A stretch of 50,613 nucleotides of DNA from an uncultured Paracoccaceae bacterium (GTDB lineage Bacteria > Pseudomonadota > Alphaproteobacteria > Rhodobacterales > Rhodobacteraceae), in NCBI GenBank assembly GCA_937924905.1, contig CALDUK010000017.1, forward strand, positions 1 through 50,613. Direction: 5' to 3'. This document shows, piece by piece, positions 42,976 through 50,613 of the stretch. The notes below the pieces were generated by a model, which saw only the letters and a program-made list of their open reading frames with translations, was not told the origin of the DNA and did no database searches. How positions within the stretch are numbered: the stretch's first letter is position 1; each line of letters starts with the position of its first letter. Made by a program: the position numbers and the translations under genes.

Positions 42976-43625
42976 AAGGCCCCCTTCGTTCGGGGGCAGC
43001 GCGGGTCTGTCATGAAATCGGCGGGAACCGACGCCGCAAAAAACAAACTCTAAACCCGAGCCGTCGTTTCGCGGGTTTTGCCGGTTCCCGCCGTAAACGG
43101 CAGTACTCGATACCCATCTTCACAGTTACCTGCAAAGCGTGTGCGACCCCCCAGATTTGTCGCGCACATACCTCCCAGCGAGGTGAAGGAAAGTTAACCT
43201 TTCGCGCCCGGAAGCCAAAGAAAAAAGGCAAAAACGGGGCAATTTTCTCAGGAAACTTCAACAATCCCAAGATTTGAAACCTCAGGCCAACTGCCCATCC
43301 GATTGCCCAAACGGAAACAATAATCAATAATCGCACCCCGCCCAACGCAAGTCTTGCGGTCTCACTGGCCACTACCACAGGCGCCGTTTCCGCTTTGGAA
43401 ACACCCACCATACTAACCCACGCGAAATGTGGCAGCTTCTGGCCCGCCGCGCGTCGCGCCCCACGGGACTGCAAGTCTTGGCCAATCATCCGAAAACACG
43501 GGCATTGGCAGCGCAATCGGCGATATTTCGCCGAATCGGATCCACGCGAAACCCGTCGCCAGTCCGCACCATTCCTATTGCGTCCACCTGCTTGGGTCGT
43601 AAGGTTTCGAAAAAGAGGATCGACG
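42976..43625. other. 650-base region between the Hint and PhyH-like genes
   Basis: I see no well-supported gene. It contains a small palindrome GCCGT-AA-ACGGC (43090-43101), an A-rich stretch near 43210-43330 that may hold promoters for the two divergent genes, and a long minus-strand open frame (43010-43639) with one hydrophobic stretch (VRLLIIVSVWAIGWAVGL) but a composition unlike neighbouring proteins. A plus-strand frame from 43427 runs into the PhyH-like gene in another phase. Confidence 0.5.
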
Positions 43626-44813
43626 ATGGACGCAAGCAACCTGACGGCAAAACGACGGCAACAGGTCTGGATTGGACCCGAAACCGCGAATTTTCAAGAT
43701 TTTCAAACCTTGGTCGAAACCCGGACCGGCCCTGCCGACTGGCCCCTGGCCACCGCAATCACAAACAACATTCCCGTCTATACCGGCGACAATGTCCGCG
43801 ATGCCGCCACGCGCGACGAAGACGCGCTAGAGCTGATGGCCGAATGGAATGCGGTTTTCGACACCGGGCCGGGCGTTATCGTCATCAAAGGCGGCATGCC
43901 CGACACGCGCATCGTCGACACCGCGACCGGCGTGTTCAATGATATCATCACACAAGAAGCCGCCACAGGCAGCGGCGGGGGCGACCATTTCGCCAAACCG
44001 GGTGCAAACAACCGCGTCTGGAACGCGGCGCAAAAACACTGTTTGGCCGATCCCGCAAATTTCGCGGCCTATTACGCCTCGGACGCCATCGCGATGGCGG
44101 CACGCGCCTGGCTGGGGCGGGGCTATCAACTGACGGCGCAGGTCAACCGCGTCAATCCGGGCGGGGCCGCGCAGACGCCGCATCGCGACTATCACCTGGG
44201 CTTTATGAACGCCGACCAACTGGCGACATATCCGGTGCAGGCGCATCAATTCTCGCCCGGCCTGACGCTGCAAGGCGCTGTGGCCCATTGCGACATGCCC
44301 ATCACATCCGGGCCAACGATGCTTTTGCCCTACAGCCAGAAATTTCTGGCCGGCTATGCCGCCTATGCTCGGGATGAATATCAAGCCTATTTCAAAGAAA
44401 ACCACGTGCAAACCGCGTTAGAAAAAGGCGATCTTCTGTTCTTCAACCCCGCTGTGATGCATGGCGCGGGCACGAACACATCGACAGACATTCAGCGGTT
44501 TGCAAACCTTTTGCAGATCGGGTCGGCCTTTGGCCGGTCAATTGAAAGCGTCGACCGCCCGGCGATGAGCCGCGTGCTTTACCCCGCCCTTCAGGCCGAT
44601 ATGGCAATACGTCCCTGGCGCGAGGTGCAGAACGCAATTGCCGCGGCCGCCGAAGGCTATGCGTTTCCGACAAACCTTGACCGCGACCCACCCGTGGGCG
44701 GCCTTATACCATTGTCCCATGCCGAACTGATGGAAACGGCCTTGCACGCTGGCAAAACCGCTGCGGATTGGAATGATCAGGTTACGGCCATGGAAAACCG
44801 CCGCGCAGCCTAG
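43626..44813 (+). CDS. Phytanoyl-CoA dioxygenase (PhyH) family protein
   Basis: A 395-residue Fe(II)/2-oxoglutarate oxygenase-like protein. The facial triad is suggested by QTPHRDYHLGF (H-x-D) and NPAVMHGAGTNTSTDIQRFA (distal His with the 2-oxoglutarate arginine). Also visible are PGVIVIKGGMPD and the beta-core segments GAVAHCDMPITSGPTMLLPY. The family hydroxylates a wide range of small molecules, and the substrate here is unknown. The ATG at 43626 has AAGAGG upstream. It stands alone behind a 650-base non-coding region. Confidence 0.85.
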   Translation: MDASNLTAKRRQQVWIGPETANFQDFQTLVETRTGPADWPLATAITNNIPVYTGDNVRDAATRDEDALELMAEWNAVFDTGPGVIVIKGGMPDTRIVDTATGVFNDIITQEAATGSGGGDHFAKPGANNRVWNAAQKHCLADPANFAAYYASDAIAMAARAWLGRGYQLTAQVNRVNPGGAAQTPHRDYHLGFMNADQLATYPVQAHQFSPGLTLQGAVAHCDMPITSGPTMLLPYSQKFLAGYAAYARDEYQAYFKENHVQTALEKGDLLFFNPAVMHGAGTNTSTDIQRFANLLQIGSAFGRSIESVDRPAMSRVLYPALQADMAIRPWREVQNAIAAAAEGYAFPTNLDRDPPVGGLIPLSHAELMETALHAGKTAADWNDQVTAMENRRAA

Positions 44814-44852
44814 GCCCGGCAACCCGAACGGATATCACACGAAGAGTTAACC

Positions 44853-44867
44853 TTAACTTATTGTTAA
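44853..44867. promoter_or_regulatory. CtrA-type site TTAA-N7-TTAA
   Basis: TTAA (44853-44856) and TTAA (44864-44867) are spaced by exactly seven bases, the full CtrA recognition pattern of alphaproteobacteria; a third TTAA lies at 44847-44850. The site is between the 3' ends of two convergent genes, so no annotated promoter is served by it. Confidence 0.35.
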
Positions 44868-44900
44868 CAAACAAAAGTTTCGCATGCGGAACTTTTTACA

Positions 44901-46016
44901 TCAATAAGCGGCGTCTTCCAGAACGCCATCCGATGACATCTGTGCGTAAAGCAACCCTTCGCGCAGGCCGCGATCTGCCACCGACAACCGATCCGTCGGC
45001 CAAACCCGCAACAATGCCTGCAAAATGGCCGCGCCAGACATAATCAAAGCTTGCCGGTCGCGCCCGATCCGCGGGTCCTCGCGGCGCCCGTCCGGGCCCA
45101 ATTCCAGATAGCCCCGGATCACCTTGTCGATCTGGTCCGACGTCATCCGAAGCCCGTCCACCTTAGATCGATCATACCGCCGCAGCCCCAAATGGCTGGC
45201 CGCCACAGTGGTCACCGTGCCAGACGTGCCGATCACCTGAAACCCGTCGCGCGATTGCTCAATCTCGTATGGGGCAAATTCCGACAGGTTTTCCTCGAAA
45301 TACCAGCTCATCAGCGCAAACCGCGCCGCATCATCCTGCACATCGCCAAACTGATCGCGCAGGGTCGCAACCCCCAACGGGACTGAAATCCAGTCAACCA
45401 CACGCGCCGCCGGAAAAGGCGAGGCCGGGTCCGGCGTGAAGCCGGTGTGAAGCCGCATCAATGCGCGCGGGCGTTCGACCTTGGGCACACGGCTGATGTC
45501 GATCCAGACCAGCTCGGTCGATCCGCCGCCGATATCCACCACCAGCAATTGCTCGGTCTTGGCCGACACAAGCGGTGCACAGGATACAACCGCCAGTCGT
45601 GCTTCTTCTTCGGGGGCGATGATATCCAGTTTCAAGCCGGTATCCCGGGTGACCGAGGTCAGAAACTCCATCCCGTTGGTCGCGCGGCGGCAGGCTTCGG
45701 TTGCAACAAGCCGGAACCGTTTCACCCCGTGCCGGTCCAGCTTGGACCGGCAGATTTTCAACGCCGCCGTCGTGCGCCGCATCGCCGCGCGCGACAACCG
45801 GCCCGAGCGCTCCAACCCCTGCCCCAGTTGCACAGATTTTGAAAAACTGTCGATCACATGAAACTGATTGCCCTTTGGTTGGGCAATCAGCATTCGGCAC
45901 GCGTTTGTGCCAAGATCCAGCGCGGCATAAAGCTCGGCCGGATCTGTCGTCGCCGGGGCGCCGTCTACAACCTGACGTGGGAGACGGCCGGCCCCTTTGG
46001 GCCGCTTGGGCGCCAT
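44901..46016 (-). CDS. Ppx/GppA family phosphatase
   Basis: A 371-residue member of the exopolyphosphatase/guanosine pentaphosphatase family with the ASKHA fold: AALDLGTNACRMLIAQPKG (phosphate loop 1), RLVATEACRRATNG, IIAPEEEARLAVV, LLVVDIGGGSTELVWID (phosphate loop 2) and VIGTSGTVTTVAASHLGL (adenosine region). It could degrade polyphosphate or convert pppGpp to ppGpp, and short single-module members often do both poorly. The ATG at 46016 follows GGAGGGCG. The rlmE gene that often follows it in alphaproteobacteria is not present. Confidence 0.92.
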   Translation of the reverse strand: MAPKRPKGAGRLPRQVVDGAPATTDPAELYAALDLGTNACRMLIAQPKGNQFHVIDSFSKSVQLGQGLERSGRLSRAAMRRTTAALKICRSKLDRHGVKRFRLVATEACRRATNGMEFLTSVTRDTGLKLDIIAPEEEARLAVVSCAPLVSAKTEQLLVVDIGGGSTELVWIDISRVPKVERPRALMRLHTGFTPDPASPFPAARVVDWISVPLGVATLRDQFGDVQDDAARFALMSWYFEENLSEFAPYEIEQSRDGFQVIGTSGTVTTVAASHLGLRRYDRSKVDGLRMTSDQIDKVIRGYLELGPDGRREDPRIGRDRQALIMSGAAILQALLRVWPTDRLSVADRGLREGLLYAQMSSDGVLEDAAY

Positions 46017-46183
46017 ATCGCCCTCCGATGTTTAGTTGCTTTCACCCTAGGGGAAGGTTTGCCGCTGACGCAAGAATTTCCGCACGCCCGCATCCCATTC
46101 GTCGCGAAGATGGTTTAAAAAGTCGAAAACTGCCTTCGCCCAGCGCGGTGGCCGCGTTAGACCAATCACAAAGGGGTTGAACC

Positions 46184-46480
46184 ATGCCCGACGTTACCAT
46201 CGTCTATTGGCGGGATATTCCCGCACAGATCATCGTCGGGAAAGGGCGACGGGGGGCGAAACAGCCTTTGCCGGAACGGTTTGAGCAGGCCATCGACAGG
46301 GCCGCGATGAAAATCGGTGCCAAAGATGCAGATGCCTATCTGTCTGAATGGCGCAAGGCCACGCCCTATCCGGTCGATGGCGATCCGTCGAACGTGGCCA
46401 ACCAAGAGGCCAAGCGTCTCGATGACGAGTATGATCAGGACCGGTTGAAAGCCCTGATCGCCAATGATGGATGGGCCTGA
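46184..46480 (+). CDS. Virulence-factor family small protein (PF13769-like)
   Basis: A 98-residue protein: TIVYWRDIPAQIIVGKGRRG, KQPLPERFEQAIDRAAMKIG, DADAYLSEWRKATPYPVDGD and EAKRLDDEYDQDRLKALI. It belongs to a short conserved family labelled virulence factor in databases, without firm function. The label is probably misleading here, because the gene overlaps the reading frame of the MetF-like gene and sits in a C1-metabolism locus. A strong AAAGGGGTT site precedes the ATG. Confidence 0.85.
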   Translation: MPDVTIVYWRDIPAQIIVGKGRRGAKQPLPERFEQAIDRAAMKIGAKDADAYLSEWRKATPYPVDGDPSNVANQEAKRLDDEYDQDRLKALIANDGWA

Positions 46481-46506
46481 CCCCCAAAGACATAGGAACC
46501 GCGCTG

Positions 46507-47430
46507 ATGGCTTTGCTGAACTTTCGCAAAAAGACCGAAGACACCGCTGTTATTGACCCCAAAGTGCAAGGGTTCCTGACCGATTTCTCGATCGAAGTCA
46601 TGCCGCGGACGGCCGAAAAAGTAGATGACTTCAAGGCCATCCTGCCCCCAGGCACGCGGGTCTATATCGCCCATCTCGAAGGCACGCCGATCGAAGATAT
46701 GACCAAGACGGCCAAACGTCTTGCGATGGATGGCTTTCAGGTCATGCCGCATTTTCCGGCCCGCATCATTCAGGATGACGCCATGCTGGCCGATTGGATT
46801 GCGCGCTATCAGGGCGAGGCAGATGTCAAACAGGCCCTTCTCTTGGCCGGTGGCCTGTCCACGCCGAAGGGGGCGTTTCACAGCTCGATGCAATTGTTGG
46901 AAACCGGGCTTTTCGACAAGGCGGGCTTTACCCGCCTGCATGTCGCAGGCCATCCCGAAGGCAACAAGGACATCGACCCAGATGGGGGCCGGAAGAACGT
47001 CGAAGACGCGCTGCTCTGGAAAGCCGCGTTTGATCAGCGGACAGATGCGGATATGGCCATCGTCACGCAATTTGCCTTTGATGCAGGTCCGATCATCGAC
47101 TGGGCCAATCAGGTACAGACCTCAGGCGTCGGCTTGCCGATCCATATCGGCATCGCAGGGCCAGCCAAGCTGCAGACGCTGATCAAATTCGCCATAGCCT
47201 GTGGTGTCGGACCGTCGCTGAAAGTGCTGCAAAAACGCGCTATGGATGTCACCAAACTGGTGCTGCCGTACGAACCCGACGATATCGTCACAGCGCTTGC
47301 CCATCACAAAGCCGCCAACCCGGATTTCGCCATCACGCATCTGCATCTTTTCCCCTTGGGCGGAATAAAAACCAGCGCAGCCTGGGCGCAATCCCGCGGG
47401 GCAATGGCACCGGTGGCAGCCGTCAAATAA
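46507..47430 (+). CDS. Methylenetetrahydrofolate reductase-like protein
   Basis: A 307-residue TIM-barrel protein of the MetF superfamily: FSIEVMPRTAEKVDDFKAIL (the conserved E-x-M-P/F-P-x segment of strand 1), FQVMPHFPARII, ALLLAGGLSTPKGAFHSS, LHVAGHPEGNKDIDPD, VTQFAFDAGPIIDWANQV and LPIHIGIAGPAKLQTLIKFA. MetF makes 5-methyl-THF from methylene-THF. This divergent version is likely to work with the pterin-binding methyltransferase of the same locus. I chose the ATG at 46507, preceded by AGGAA; an in-frame ATG at 46471 overlaps the upstream gene by ten bases and is also possible. Confidence 0.85.
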   Translation: MALLNFRKKTEDTAVIDPKVQGFLTDFSIEVMPRTAEKVDDFKAILPPGTRVYIAHLEGTPIEDMTKTAKRLAMDGFQVMPHFPARIIQDDAMLADWIARYQGEADVKQALLLAGGLSTPKGAFHSSMQLLETGLFDKAGFTRLHVAGHPEGNKDIDPDGGRKNVEDALLWKAAFDQRTDADMAIVTQFAFDAGPIIDWANQVQTSGVGLPIHIGIAGPAKLQTLIKFAIACGVGPSLKVLQKRAMDVTKLVLPYEPDDIVTALAHHKAANPDFAITHLHLFPLGGIKTSAAWAQSRGAMAPVAAVK

Positions 47431-47432
47431 AC

Positions 47433-47912
47433 CTAGACGCCGGCGCGTTCCGCCCCATCGCGCTGAACCATCCGATCCACAGCCCGGGCACGATGGGGGC
47501 GACGGGTTTTGCCGTCATGTTCCAGGCTGACAATCACCGCCGAGCCTGAACACCGCACGTCCCCGTCCACATGCACTGCATAGTCCATAATGAAACTGGA
47601 CGGTTTCACCAACTTGGTGCGCGCCGTCAGCAAATAGGTTTCGTTCTGATACATCGGCGCAAAGTAATCGACCGATTGCGCGCGCACGACAATCTGCGGG
47701 TCCTCGTCACCATGGCTATAGCTGGTCAGCCCATAGTCTTGCAGATAATCAACGCGGATCGTCTCAAACCACCTCAGAAAAATGACGTTGTTTACATGGT
47801 TCAAAGCGTCCAGTTCGTGGAACCGAACGCGGTCCGCAAAGCCATAGGCCCATCCATCGACGCCCAAAGCCTGCAACGCGGCGCGGTCAAATTTGGTCAG
47901 ATACTGGGTCAT
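47433..47912 (-). CDS. Acyl-CoA thioesterase (4HBT hot-dog family)
   Basis: A 159-residue hot-dog thioesterase: DRVRFHELDALNHVNNVIFL (with the active-site aspartate and N-H-V-N-N), FLRWFETIRVDYL, VVRAQSVDYFAPMYQNET and VKPSSFIMDYAVH. It resembles YbgC/FadM proteins that hydrolyse acyl-CoA. It is inserted, convergent, between the MetF-like gene and the RACo-like gene and shows no sign of belonging to the corrinoid pathway. Confidence 0.92.
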   Translation of the reverse strand: MTQYLTKFDRAALQALGVDGWAYGFADRVRFHELDALNHVNNVIFLRWFETIRVDYLQDYGLTSYSHGDEDPQIVVRAQSVDYFAPMYQNETYLLTARTKLVKPSSFIMDYAVHVDGDVRCSGSAVIVSLEHDGKTRRPHRARAVDRMVQRDGAERAGV

Positions 47913-47928
47913 GGGCGCCCTGCTGTTC

Positions 47929-48002
47929 TGGAGCGGGTAGCGGGAATCGAACCCGCGCGTTCAGCTTGGGAAGCTGACAGGCTACCATTACATCATACCC
48001 GC
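47929..48002 (-). tRNA. tRNA-Gly (anticodon CCC)
   Basis: On the minus strand the acceptor stem GCGGGTA/TACCCGC, the anticodon stem TCAGC/GCTGA with loop TTCCCAA (anticodon CCC, reading GGG) and the T arm GCGGG-TTCGATT-CCCGC are all present. Discriminator is T and the 3' CCA is encoded (47929-47931). Length 74 nt. A TTGACC box lies upstream near 48039-48044 within the RACo-like 3' end. Confidence 0.97.
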
Positions 48003-48048
48003 AACACCAAACGCAGGGGTAAGGATTGTGCCGGGTGGGGTCAAGCCA

Positions 48049-50097
48049 TCAGCCGCGCCGCCGCCGTCTGCGCCCGCCGCCGCCTGCTCCGCCGGGGTTG
48101 AAGCTGACATCAGGCAGCGTCACGACTTTTGACAATTCAGGAAATGGCGCGGTCGCATGCGGGATGGCATTTGCGGCAATGAAATGTTCCTGAAAGCGGG
48201 GCTCGATTGCCGTTTCGACCTTTTGGATATTCCTCACCTCGGCCTCGATCCGCGCGCGCGCTGATATATCGCAAAGCGCGATGCGCGCGCCCGTGCCAGC
48301 CGCATTCCCGGCCGAGGTCACATTTGACAGCGCACAATCCGGGATCATGCCAAGAACCATCGCATGCTTGGGCGAGATATGCGCCCCAAAGGCACCGGCC
48401 AGAACAACGCGGTCCACCGTGTCGGTGCCCAATTCGTCCATCAACAGGCGCGCGCCCGCGAACAGGGCAGACTTGGCCAGTTGAATGGCGCGAATATCGC
48501 CTTGGGTCACAGTGATCAGCGGGCCACCGTCGCCCGTGCCATCATGCAAAACAAAGGCATAGGTCCGCCCGTCGGGCACCGAACGGGCTGTGCCTGTGGC
48601 TTCGGGCGAACCGATCAGGCCTGAGGGGTCCATAAGACCGGCAATCCGCAATTCGGCCACGGCTTCGATAATGCCTGAACCACAGATGCCGGTGATGCCC
48701 GAAACAGCTGTGGCCGCGTCGAACCCGTCTTCATCAGACCAGAGGTCACTGCCGATGACACGGAAGCGCGGCTCTTTGGTTTCGGGATTGATCTCGACCC
48801 GTTCGATGGCCCCCGGAGCGGCGCGTTGACCGCTGGAAATTTGCGCCCCTTCAAAGGCGGGGCCCGTGGGCGACGAACAGGCCAGCACACGGTCTTTTGT
48901 GCCCAACAGAATTTCGGCATTGGTGCCGACATCACAGATCAGGACAAGATCGTCTGATTTATATGGTTCTTCCGACAAGGCGACAGCGGCGCAATCGGCC
49001 CCCACATGGCCCGCGATGCAGGGCAACAGATAGGCTTGGGCCAGCGGGTTGATGGATGTCAGGCCAAATTCATCTGCCCGCGCATGAACCGCGTCCGAGG
49101 TTGCCAGGGCAAAAGGTGCCTGACCCAGTTCAACGGGGTCGATGCCCAAAAGGAGATGATGCATGACCGGGTTACAGACAATGACGGCCTCGACAATTTG
49201 CGCCGGTGCGATCTGGGCCTCGTCCGCCAAATCCGTGGCAAGGGCGGTCAGCGCGTCATGGACCACTTCGGTCATTTTCGCGTCACCGCCCCGGTTCATC
49301 ATCGCATAAGACACCCGGCTCATCAGATCTTCGCCGAACCGGATTTGCGGGTTCATCACACCGCCTGACGCTTTCACCTCGCCATTGCGCAGGTCGCACA
49401 AATGCGCAGCGATGGTTGTTGATCCAAGATCAATCGCCAGCCCATAAAGACGGCCTTCGTACAGCCCGGGCCAGATATCGATAACCTCGGGCGGCCCGCC
49501 ATTGTGATCCTGCCAAAGCGCCACGGTCACCGACCAGTCGCCTTTGCGCAACGCGGTTTGCAGGCGCGCCAGAATGCGGGGCGATGCGTTGATGGCATCA
49601 ATCTGCCAATCACGGGTCAGCGCTTCTTGCAGACGCTGCAAATCGCCTGTCGGCTCGTGCATATCGGGTTCGCGCACCTGCGTGTAGTACAGCCGGGTGG
49701 CCGGGTCCATTCGGATATCGCGAAGCGCGGCGGCCTTGCGGACCACCTGTTTATGCACCTGGCTTTCGGGCGGCACGTCGATGACCACATCGCCTTCGAT
49801 GGTCGCCTGACAGCCCAGCCGCCGACCGGGTTTCAGCCCGCGTTTATCATCATAGCGTTGTTCGACTGCGTTGAACGCCGACAGCGCTGTTTCGGTGACC
49901 GTCAGCCCGTGTTTTGGAAAATCGCCAAAGCCGGGCGACACCTGACATTTCGAGCATATGCCCCGCCCACCGCAAACACTGTCCAGATCGACGCCCAGTT
50001 GACGCGCGGCGGTCAAGACGGGCGTGCCGATTGCCACCTGCCCCCGCTTGCCGGACGGGGTAAAAATGACCAGGGCTGTGTCGCGGGCCTGTGTCAT
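48049..50097 (-). CDS. RACo-like corrinoid activation protein (2Fe-2S ferredoxin plus ASKHA ATPase)
   Basis: A 682-residue protein. The N-terminal ferredoxin domain has cysteines at 42, 48, 51 and 96 (VCGGRGICSKC, then LGCQA). The rest is the RACo middle and ASKHA domains: GLAIDLGSTTIAAHLCDL, GGVMNPQIRFGEDLMSRVSY, LVLICDVGTNAEILLG, TGPAFEGAQISSGQRAAPGA and LAGAFGAHISPKHAMVLGMI. RACo proteins use ATP to reduce inactive Co(II) corrinoid back to Co(I). In Phaeobacter, a roseobacter, such a protein has been linked genetically to a split B12-dependent methionine synthase. It ends in GGAGGGGRRRRRRG, a tail echoed in the next gene. It starts 12 bases after the methyltransferase stop. Confidence 0.93.
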   Translation of the reverse strand: MTQARDTALVIFTPSGKRGQVAIGTPVLTAARQLGVDLDSVCGGRGICSKCQVSPGFGDFPKHGLTVTETALSAFNAVEQRYDDKRGLKPGRRLGCQATIEGDVVIDVPPESQVHKQVVRKAAALRDIRMDPATRLYYTQVREPDMHEPTGDLQRLQEALTRDWQIDAINASPRILARLQTALRKGDWSVTVALWQDHNGGPPEVIDIWPGLYEGRLYGLAIDLGSTTIAAHLCDLRNGEVKASGGVMNPQIRFGEDLMSRVSYAMMNRGGDAKMTEVVHDALTALATDLADEAQIAPAQIVEAVIVCNPVMHHLLLGIDPVELGQAPFALATSDAVHARADEFGLTSINPLAQAYLLPCIAGHVGADCAAVALSEEPYKSDDLVLICDVGTNAEILLGTKDRVLACSSPTGPAFEGAQISSGQRAAPGAIERVEINPETKEPRFRVIGSDLWSDEDGFDAATAVSGITGICGSGIIEAVAELRIAGLMDPSGLIGSPEATGTARSVPDGRTYAFVLHDGTGDGGPLITVTQGDIRAIQLAKSALFAGARLLMDELGTDTVDRVVLAGAFGAHISPKHAMVLGMIPDCALSNVTSAGNAAGTGARIALCDISARARIEAEVRNIQKVETAIEPRFQEHFIAANAIPHATAPFPELSKVVTLPDVSFNPGGAGGGGRRRRRRG

Positions 50098-50109
50098 ATG
50101 CGCCCCCGG

Positions 50110-50613
50110 TCAGCCACGCCTGCGGCGGCCACCGCCGCGACGGCCACGCCCACCGCCACCACCGGGGTTGGACGCGTTCAGCTTGATCCAGTTGCCGCCA
50201 GACGGATCATTCGCGTTCAGAAAATCAGCCGCCCGGATCGACAGCGTTTCTTCGGATGCCACACCCGTTTTGGGCGCAAGTCCCAGCAAGGGCGCCAGTT
50301 TCGAAGGTTCCAGCCCGTCGGGAATGGTCAGCCCTAAATCAACAAGCCGCGCGACGCGTTCGGCGATCAGATCGGTATCGGGTGCCATTCCCAGCAAAGG
50401 CCGCAGCGCTTTCATGTCGATATCGTCGGGGGCTTCGATGCCCAGCGCTTTCAACGCGTCCAGCCGTTCGCCCGTGGCTTTCAGCGTCTTTGGCATGGCG
50501 ACCGGGTTCATAATGGCGGATGTCATGCCGTGGGATGCGGCCATCGCCAGAAAAGCGTTGTTGATGCCATGCCGGTTCGGCAATCCGAACGAGATGTTGG
50601 ACGCGCCGCAGGT
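50110..50613 (-). CDS. Pterin-binding methyltetrahydrofolate:corrinoid methyltransferase, C-terminal part
   Basis: Only the last 167 codons are in the window; the gene continues beyond the right edge. It opens with TCGASNISFGLPNRHGINNA, the conserved G-x-S-N-x-S-F-G-L-P-x-R of the pterin-binding (DHPS-like) barrel in AcsE and MetH, then FLAMAASHGMTSAIMNPVAM. After the barrel comes an extension (about 110 residues) with helical repeats APDDIDMKALRPLLGMAPDT and a Gly/Arg-rich tail, SNPGGGGGRGRRGGGRRRRG. It transfers the methyl of methyl-THF to a corrinoid protein. It is cotranscribed with the RACo-like activator. The corrinoid-binding protein is presumably outside the window. Confidence 0.9.
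   Translation of the reverse strand, partial: TCGASNISFGLPNRHGINNAFLAMAASHGMTSAIMNPVAMPKTLKATGERLDALKALGIEAPDDIDMKALRPLLGMAPDTDLIAERVARLVDLGLTIPDGLEPSKLAPLLGLAPKTGVASEETLSIRAADFLNANDPSGGNWIKLNASNPGGGGGRGRRGGGRRRRG

Noticed and set aside
43010..43639. Long minus-strand open frame (about 209 codons) between the Hint and PhyH-like genes
   Set aside because: It has one hydrophobic stretch but otherwise Arg- and Trp-rich composition unlike the neighbours, no good start, and overlaps the start of the PhyH-like gene. Chance openness in GC-rich DNA is likelier.
44861..45043. Plus-strand open frame after the CtrA-type site as the gene it controls
   Set aside because: It runs antisense to the 3' part of the Ppx/GppA gene, starts with TTG without a ribosome site, and its residues are what the opposite strand of that gene would give.

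Overview
The window comes from an alphaproteobacterium of the Rhodobacteraceae, most likely the marine Roseobacter group. The grounds are gene families and gene order: lpxI in place of lpxH in the lipid A cluster; accB-accC-aat facing DUF2155-mlaD-NDUFA12; a phyR/nepR-ecfG general stress locus; an iscR-led suf operon whose IscR lacks the cluster-binding cysteines; and a corrinoid C1 locus with a RACo-like activator next to a free-standing pterin-binding methyltransferase. It is an ordinary chromosomal stretch. I see no phage, transposase, integrase or CRISPR array.

Layout. 1-0.3 kb: start of ftsY (minus), cut by the window edge inside a Glu-Pro hexanucleotide repeat. 0.4-5.6 kb: a small secreted protein, then the overlapping minus-strand run fabZ-lpxA-lpxI-lpxB (fatty acid and lipid A synthesis) and a coupled class II aldolase-GNAT pair. 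5.8-10.3 kb: a disordered protein, accB-accC (acetyl-CoA carboxylase) and aat (N-end rule tag), facing DUF2155-mlaD-NDUFA12. 10.5-12.8 kb: clpP-clpX and a small membrane protein. 13-16.2 kb: an FAD-linked D-lactate dehydrogenase, the general stress module (ecfG and nepR minus, phyR divergent) and tRNA-Arg(CCG).

16.3-25.2 kb: a minus-strand iron-sulfur assembly operon, in transcription order iscR, class I cysteine desulfurase, sufB, YbjQ-like, membrane protein, sufC, sufD, membrane protein, Yip1-like, sufS. Upstream of iscR a TTGACG-17-TAGAAA promoter is overlapped by a perfect palindrome, TTTAGAA-CGT-TTCTAAA. A near copy lies inside the desulfurase gene, spelled with rare codons. 25.2-32.7 kb: alpha/beta hydrolase, DUF2235, a hairpin-rich gap, DUF6173, MBL hydrolase, acyl-CoA dehydrogenase, threonylcarbamoyl-AMP synthase, a small protein and an M48 lipoprotein protease.

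32.7-37.0 kb: a divergent glycosyltransferase pair, one of them a 1043-residue protein with three predicted catalytic domains, two of them tandem copies. 37.0-46.0 kb: M20 amidohydrolase, bioY, DUF6314, purB, a 54-residue secreted cysteine-containing protein, an orphan FliG-like protein, a Hint-domain protein, a PhyH-like dioxygenase and a Ppx/GppA phosphatase. 46.2 kb to the end: a C1/corrinoid locus (virulence-factor family protein, MetF-like protein, RACo-like ferredoxin-ASKHA activator, pterin-binding methyltransferase cut by the window end), interrupted by a thioesterase and tRNA-Gly(CCC).

The points most worth following are the suf operator and its intragenic near copy, the cysteine-poor IscR, the matching Gly/Arg-rich tails on the two neighbouring corrinoid-pathway proteins, the three-domain glycosyltransferase, and two structured intergenic regions (10.4 and 27.3 kb).
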